A DNA stretch of 64,000 nucleotides, from contig NC_090154.1 in the NCBI RefSeq assembly GCF_017916325.1, positions 251,001 to 315,000 of the forward strand, given 5' to 3'. The translations under genes and the position numbers were made by a program. How positions within the stretch are numbered: position 1 is the first letter of the stretch; every line of letters starts with the position of its first letter. This DNA comes from Leishmania martiniquensis. Its lineage: Eukaryota; Euglenozoa; Kinetoplastea; Trypanosomatida; Trypanosomatidae. Shown here one piece after another: positions 59,683 to 64,000 of the stretch. The notes under the pieces are model-generated. The model saw only the letters and a list, made by a program, of their open reading frames with translations, did no database searches and was not told where the DNA came from.

Positions 59683-60840
59683 ATGCCTTCTCCGCTCGTG
59701 CTGACCCGCGCTGCTCAGGCGCGTGGTCTGAACATCAAAATGTTCGACCGCAAGGTGAAGGGTCTGCAACGCAGCTGCGTCTCGTCCCCCGCGTGTGATA
59801 TTCATAAGCTGTGCGCAGAACAAATACTGGATCGTCGCGCCTTTGTGAAGCGCGACACGCCCATCGTACTGGAGGTGGGGGCGCACACGGGTTGGTATTT
59901 GCGGCACATGATTGCGCGCAAAGAGTTTCACGGGCTCAAGCAGTACATCCAGACGGACATCTCCGAGGACAGGCTCAACCGCAACTACGAGGAGATGAAG
60001 GACATCATCCCGCCAGGCGTCGAGTTCGTGCAAATCTGCTGCGATGAGGAGCAGCCTTCGCCGTTCGGCATCCCGGACAAGTCGGTGGACATGGTCGTAT
60101 CATGCCTCTCCATGCACTGGGTAAATGACCTGGAGACGTCTATGGTAAACATTCGCAAGGTACTCAAGCGCGACGGCTTCTTCCTGAACGCCATGTTCGG
60201 CGGCAACACTCTCTACGAGCTGCGCGGGTGCTTCTCCATGGCACAGACCGAGGCACTCGGCGGCGTCACACCGCACGTCTCTCCCATGATTGACGGGGCG
60301 GGTCTATCAACGCTCGTGTTGCAGGCAGGCTTTAGCATTCCCACGATCGACCTCGATCGACATTTGCTGCTGTACGAAACTCCGTTCCACTTGATGGAGC
60401 ACCTGGCGGTGATGGGGGAAAGCGCGTGTCATTACATGCGTCAGCCCATGAAGCGCGACGTCTTGCTCTGCGCCTGCGCTGCGTATGACACCATGTACAA
60501 GCAAAACGGCCTCATCCCTGCCACCTTTGAGGTGTTCCACACGATAGCCTGGAGTCCCAGCCCAACACAAGCGAAGCCGCTGCCGCGCGGCAGCGGGCAA
60601 ATCCCGCTGTCCTCGTGGAACTCGAAGAATCGGCAGCAACTGCAGTCGGTGCTCGACGAGTACGCTCTAAACCCCGACGACGCAGTGCTTCAGGGCAAAG
60701 CTGAGGAGATTTTTAAGCGACTGCGCGAGGAAAGTGCGGAGCTCATGGCGAAGAAAGGGTTCGACTCGCGCGGGTTCGAGCGCGACCGCGACGAAGAGGC
60801 TCGCCAGCTCGACGCGAAGCCGCTACCACCCTTTCAGTAG
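59683..60840 (+). CDS. NDUFAF5-like class I methyltransferase-fold protein (complex I assembly)
   Basis: The 385-residue product has an S-adenosylmethionine-dependent methyltransferase fold: motif I VLEVGAHTGWY (residues 62-72), an acidic residue after beta-2 in QTDISEDRL, and the post-motif VDMVVSCLSMHWVNDL. The following block is diagnostic of NDUFAF5 (C20orf7): AMFGGNTLYELR (about 170-181), SMAQTEALGG, TPHVSPMIDG, and HLMEHLAVMGESACH. In animals NDUFAF5 acts in the mitochondrial matrix on the complex I subunit NDUFS7 (arginine hydroxylation) during assembly. The N-terminus (MPSPLVLTRAAQARG) is short, basic and lacks acidic residues, compatible with a mitochondrial presequence. The C-terminal 80 residues contain a charged helical extension not typical of the animal protein. 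First in-frame ATG used. Confidence 0.88.
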   Translation: MPSPLVLTRAAQARGLNIKMFDRKVKGLQRSCVSSPACDIHKLCAEQILDRRAFVKRDTPIVLEVGAHTGWYLRHMIARKEFHGLKQYIQTDISEDRLNRNYEEMKDIIPPGVEFVQICCDEEQPSPFGIPDKSVDMVVSCLSMHWVNDLETSMVNIRKVLKRDGFFLNAMFGGNTLYELRGCFSMAQTEALGGVTPHVSPMIDGAGLSTLVLQAGFSIPTIDLDRHLLLYETPFHLMEHLAVMGESACHYMRQPMKRDVLLCACAAYDTMYKQNGLIPATFEVFHTIAWSPSPTQAKPLPRGSGQIPLSSWNSKNRQQLQSVLDEYALNPDDAVLQGKAEEIFKRLREESAELMAKKGFDSRGFERDRDEEARQLDAKPLPPFQ

Positions 60841-62415
60841 CCGTGGCAGACCCGCCAGGGGGAGGGGGTCCTTCGTCACGTGAGCAGGTGTCCTCCTGCC
60901 TGCCCCCCCTTTTCTCTCTCTCCCTTGCAGCCCTCCTCTCGGTGGCCCTCTCTCACTCGAAGGTGCCGGCAAGCGAGCTTGTCGGAGGGGCCAAGGCAAA
61001 GAAAGCACGTCAGCGAATTCTGCCTAGGAGAGAGATGGCGCATTGGCAAGCACACACGCGCAGCAACGTAAACCGCAGAAGCGGATGCGGGCGAAAAACG
61101 AAAAAAGGAAGTAGTGGTGCGCCACGGGTGCCTCCAACGAAGGGGCGGGGTGGGGAGGAAGGGCATGCTGCTAGACATGGCGCAAGTTCTGCTAAGCCCG
61201 TGGCGGCTTCTTGTCCGCTGTGCCGCCTGCGAGGATTCACCTCGACTCTCGTGGGTGTCGGGCGCTTGTGCTGCTGAACTCCTTTGCCACGCACATCACG
61301 GCGTTTTCTTTTCTTTTTTTTTCGGTCCGCTTTGTTCTGCTCATTATTTTACGGTGGCTGTCGAGCATGCCTCTGCCTCAAGGGTGCTGTGCACGAAGGG
61401 TGGTCGGCAGATGGAATCGTGGCCCGGGGGGCAGTCGCTGCCGTTGCCCCTTCCCACGTAGGAGGAAGAGGAAGCAAGAGCGATGGTAGCCGCAGACGAC
61501 GCTGGTGCACGAACGCGAAAGAGGCGAGGTGCGGCCAACCTCGACGCCCACTGACAAGAACCTCAATGACCAGGCAAGCGCCAAGAAGGTAGACCCGCTC
61601 TTCTGTGCACCGGCGCCACGGTCAAAGAAAGAGGTACTCTTGCTTCTGCGGCCCGTCAAGGATGATGGGCGTGCCAGCCGACGCAGACAGGCACTTGCTG
61701 TTGCGCAGCTTGGCGACATGGAATGCAGAGTGCCTCTACTGCTGCTGTTTCTCAACGAAATAGCCCGCCCTTTTTCTTGCCAAAGCACCCGTTCACAGAT
61801 GAGGAAAGCCGGCCCCGCCGGCTAAAGGTGTGCGGCGCTGTTGTTGTTATTTTTTTTTAGAGGGGGGGCTCTGCAAGGGTACCGCCTCTCTCCCCGACTC
61901 TGCTACTAGCAGTGCAGGGCAGGCACCACCGTTTTATGGCACTGCACATGGCTGTCGCGAAGCGGAAAGGGCCATTGGAGAACAGCGGCAGGCAGGGGGT
62001 CACCTCACGTCGCGCAAGCTGTGGGGGACAGCCTTCGTCACGGCACAGACGTTGACGCCTGGGTTGCTCCTGTCGATGCACATATCTGCTTTCTTTTTTC
62101 TGCCCTTTCCCACATCCCGTCCCGCGGCGCCCCTCTGCCCCCATGGAAACAGTTTGGACGCGGCGCGCGGCAAGCGCCTCATCACATCAAAGAAAAGCGA
62201 CTGCAAGAGCAAAGGAAGAGAAGCGGTTCGTGGTCTTGTGGACGTCTCACGCAAGGTGAGGAGTGCTCTGCTGGCCGCGTCCCGCTTCCTCCCCTCTCCT
62301 TTACACGGGCACACACAGAATGTCACATGAAGTTCTTCTTGTGACTCTACAGCACGTCCAAGTGGCCTTTCTGTCTCACGCACGTGTGGAGCTTCTCCCT
62401 GCGTGATTCCTCTTT

Positions 62416-62429
62416 ACATATATATATGT
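62416..62429. repeat. palindromic (TA)n tract followed by (GT)n
   Basis: ACATATATATATGT is a perfect palindrome and leads straight into GT repeats, resembling the block at 38955-38970. Confidence 0.8.
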
Positions 62430-62451
62430 GTGTGTGTATGTACCCTCTCGG

Positions 62452-62474
62452 CCTTCTCTCCCTTTGCCTTTTAG
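62452..62474 (+). promoter_or_regulatory. candidate spliced-leader acceptor for VPS36
   Basis: CCTTCTCTCCCTTTGCCTTTTAG ends with the AG at 62473-62474, about 275 nt before the ATG. Confidence 0.45.
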
Positions 62475-62748
62475 CACACACACACCTCACGCGTTCTTCG
62501 CCATCGTCTGTGAGCCGCAGCAGCGGCAGCGAGCAATCGAAAAGAATTCCTTCGTGCGTGCTTTTGCTTGGGAGAGGGAGAGAGATACCGCGCTCTTCTG
62601 GAACTCTTCTCCGTTTAGGTCGGGGGGGTCGCCGTCGTCGTTGGCGCATCCGCAGATCCGCTGGCGTGTGTCAAAGCGCACCGGTGCTTCGCACACTGTC
62701 ACAAACGGCTCTGGCAAAGGTGCTCGCGGCTGCAACGGATCTCGTGCG

Positions 62749-64000
62749 ATGGACTACTGGAAGTGGAAGGCAGACGGAGAACGACTGACGGCGGACGAGG
62801 TCTGCGTCCTGGTCCAGCACGGGGTCGCCCTCTACAACGGAGGCGAGAAGACAGAGCGTCAAAATGGCAAGCTGTCGCTGACGACGCACCACCTTCGGTA
62901 CAAGGACGACGCAGATGCCTCGATGGTGTTGCAGCTGTCGCTGGAGCTGGTTCGGCGCTCGGGACAAGCGCCGAGCCTCTCGAGCGGCTTTGGGCCCTTT
63001 TCCAGCGCAAAGATTGTCGTGCCCCTGCCGCAAAACACCTACGTGAAGCTGTCCTTCCGCTGCGGTGGCGCTGGCAGGTTTTATGCCGCCTTCACCGACG
63101 TCCTTGAGAAAAGGGCGTGGCTGCAAACAGAAGCGAACGCAGCAGCGGCACGCTCGCCAGCGCCACCGCAGCGGAGCGCGGCGGAAGGCACAGCCTTCAC
63201 TTCCTCCACAGCGGTGGCAAATGGAGAGGGCTCCAGCAGCGCTGCAAGTCCTGCCTCAACGGCAAGGGCGCCCAGCGCGAGTCCGCCACCACCCGTCCCT
63301 CGTGGGGTCGGTATTGCTGGTGTCCAGCAAGCCTCCGCACAGTCCGCTGCCATGAGCGAAACACTCAAGGACATCGACGACGTTATGCACAAAGCCTCCG
63401 CGCTCGTGAATAATATTCGGCGCCTGCGTGAGCGCAACGAGGCGGCGGCGGGATCGGACCCTGGGAGCGAGACCGCGGTGGAGCAGCGAAAGATTGAGAG
63501 CATCGAGTCCACGCTCGGTCTGGGTACCTTGGTGACGCGCAGTAGCAGCAACAGCAGCGACTCCCGCTTCCAAGAAGATTTGGCGGTGGAGCTGCACACT
63601 TGGATGACGCACGAGAGCAACTCGGCGCTCTTCAGTGGCATGCCGGTCGTTCCTCTCATTGAATTATTTGCTCTGTACAACAGGGCGCGCGGTGGGGACT
63701 TGGTCTCGCCGCTGGATGTGCTGAATGCATGCACCTATATGACCACAAAGATGTCGGGCAGCTGCTACGACCTTGTCACGTTGCAGTCTGGACGAAAAGC
63801 GCTTGTGAGTCGAAACGACTCCCTGCTGCTGGCAAAGCTGGCGACGCTGCTTGGGCCCCGGCTGGTGAACGCGCAAGGCTCGCCCGTGCAGGACGCATGG
63901 AGGGCGACGTCGTCGCACGCGCCACAGAGCAGCCGCATCGCAGCTTCTCCGGTGCACGTCCCCACCACCAACGAGTTCCCAAAGGCTTCGTGGGAGTTGA
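62749..64000 (+). CDS. VPS36: VPS36, ESCRT-II subunit (3' end beyond window)
   Basis: An open frame runs from the ATG at 62749 to the window end (417 codons, no stop). The N-terminus is a GLUE-type PH domain: VCVLVQHGVALYNGGEKTERQ and GKLSLTTHHLRYKDD match the opening strands of VPS36. A Ser/Ala/Pro-rich linker follows (about 130-195). From about residue 200 the EAP30-type winged-helix region begins: TLKDIDDVMHKASALVNNI, then IESTLGLGTLVTR, PVVPLIELFALYNRARGGDLVSPLDVLNAC, and SGSCYDLVTLQSGRKAL. VPS36 joins VPS22 and two VPS25 copies to form ESCRT-II, which works on endosomes in multivesicular body sorting and binds phosphoinositides and ubiquitin through GLUE. No zinc finger of the yeast type is seen in the GLUE loop. 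Confidence 0.9.
   Translation, partial: MDYWKWKADGERLTADEVCVLVQHGVALYNGGEKTERQNGKLSLTTHHLRYKDDADASMVLQLSLELVRRSGQAPSLSSGFGPFSSAKIVVPLPQNTYVKLSFRCGGAGRFYAAFTDVLEKRAWLQTEANAAAARSPAPPQRSAAEGTAFTSSTAVANGEGSSSAASPASTARAPSASPPPPVPRGVGIAGVQQASAQSAAMSETLKDIDDVMHKASALVNNIRRLRERNEAAAGSDPGSETAVEQRKIESIESTLGLGTLVTRSSSNSSDSRFQEDLAVELHTWMTHESNSALFSGMPVVPLIELFALYNRARGGDLVSPLDVLNACTYMTTKMSGSCYDLVTLQSGRKALVSRNDSLLLAKLATLLGPRLVNAQGSPVQDAWRATSSHAPQSSRIAASPVHVPTTNEFPKASWEL

Larger units (their letters stand above)
60841..62748. other. intergenic region
   Basis: No gene was confirmed. The stretch 61480-61800 is purine/GC-balanced with open frames on both strands but no ATG-started frame that resembles a protein. 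A TA palindrome at 62416-62429 and pyrimidine tracts near 62452-62472 precede VPS36. Confidence 0.65.

Noticed and set aside
1..64000. tRNA, rRNA, spliced-leader or CRISPR arrays
   Set aside because: No cloverleaf with a GGTTCGA-type T-loop, no rRNA signature and no spaced direct repeats of CRISPR type were seen on either strand.

Overview
The window looks like nuclear DNA of a trypanosomatid of the Leishmania group. It holds thirteen intron-less genes, all on the + strand, separated by long intergenic regions. Those regions are strongly pyrimidine-biased and full of (CA)n, (GT)n and (TA)n tracts, as expected for one polycistronic transcription unit whose mRNAs are made by spliced-leader trans-splicing. 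The gene set includes the kinetoplastid histone variant H3.V and a glycosomal malate dehydrogenase ending in SKL. From memory, this set and order match a stretch of Leishmania chromosome 19. I cannot name the species.

Layout. 1788-4112: unrecognised 774-residue protein with one coiled coil. 7314-7586: 90-residue signal-peptide/one-TM protein, possibly like the V-ATPase M8-9 (ATP6AP2) fragment. 8842-11037: protein with two CYTH-like domains. 12358-12795: histone H3.V. 14203-17028: type I membrane protein with a receptor-adenylate-cyclase-like ectodomain but no cyclase domain. 18219-24035: 1938-residue degenerate DEAH helicase carrying a SURP domain. 24926-26272: AC40 subunit of RNA polymerases I and III. 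27122-28210: UTP11. 30046-33435, 40215-43556 and 47014-52866: three kinesins. 54072-55040: glycosomal malate dehydrogenase. 56817-57731: coiled-coil protein. 59683-60840: NDUFAF5-like methyltransferase/hydroxylase. 62749-64000: VPS36, cut by the window end.

Functional picture. This is housekeeping content without operon-like logic: rRNA synthesis and processing (AC40, UTP11), probable RNA processing (DEAH-SURP protein), chromatin (H3.V), glycosomal and mitochondrial metabolism (gMDH, NDUFAF5-like), endosomal sorting (VPS36) and cytoskeleton (kinesins). Every start used is the first in-frame ATG of its open frame. Candidate trans-splice acceptors were marked where a polypyrimidine tract followed by AG lies a sensible distance upstream.

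Most notable points. The first two kinesins share a 1026-bp block of the motor domain that is identical at nucleotide level, while their tails differ; this looks like recent gene conversion. The DEAH protein has lost the Walker A lysine and the motif II glutamate but has gained a SURP domain. The receptor-like protein keeps its ligand-binding region and membrane anchor with only about 30 cytoplasmic residues. AC40 keeps a four-cysteine motif like that of archaeal Rpo3. A 253-bp sequence is repeated exactly at 36582-36834 and 44757-45009, the second copy joined to a probable SIDER-type retroposon. No tRNA, rRNA, CRISPR array or intact transposon was seen.
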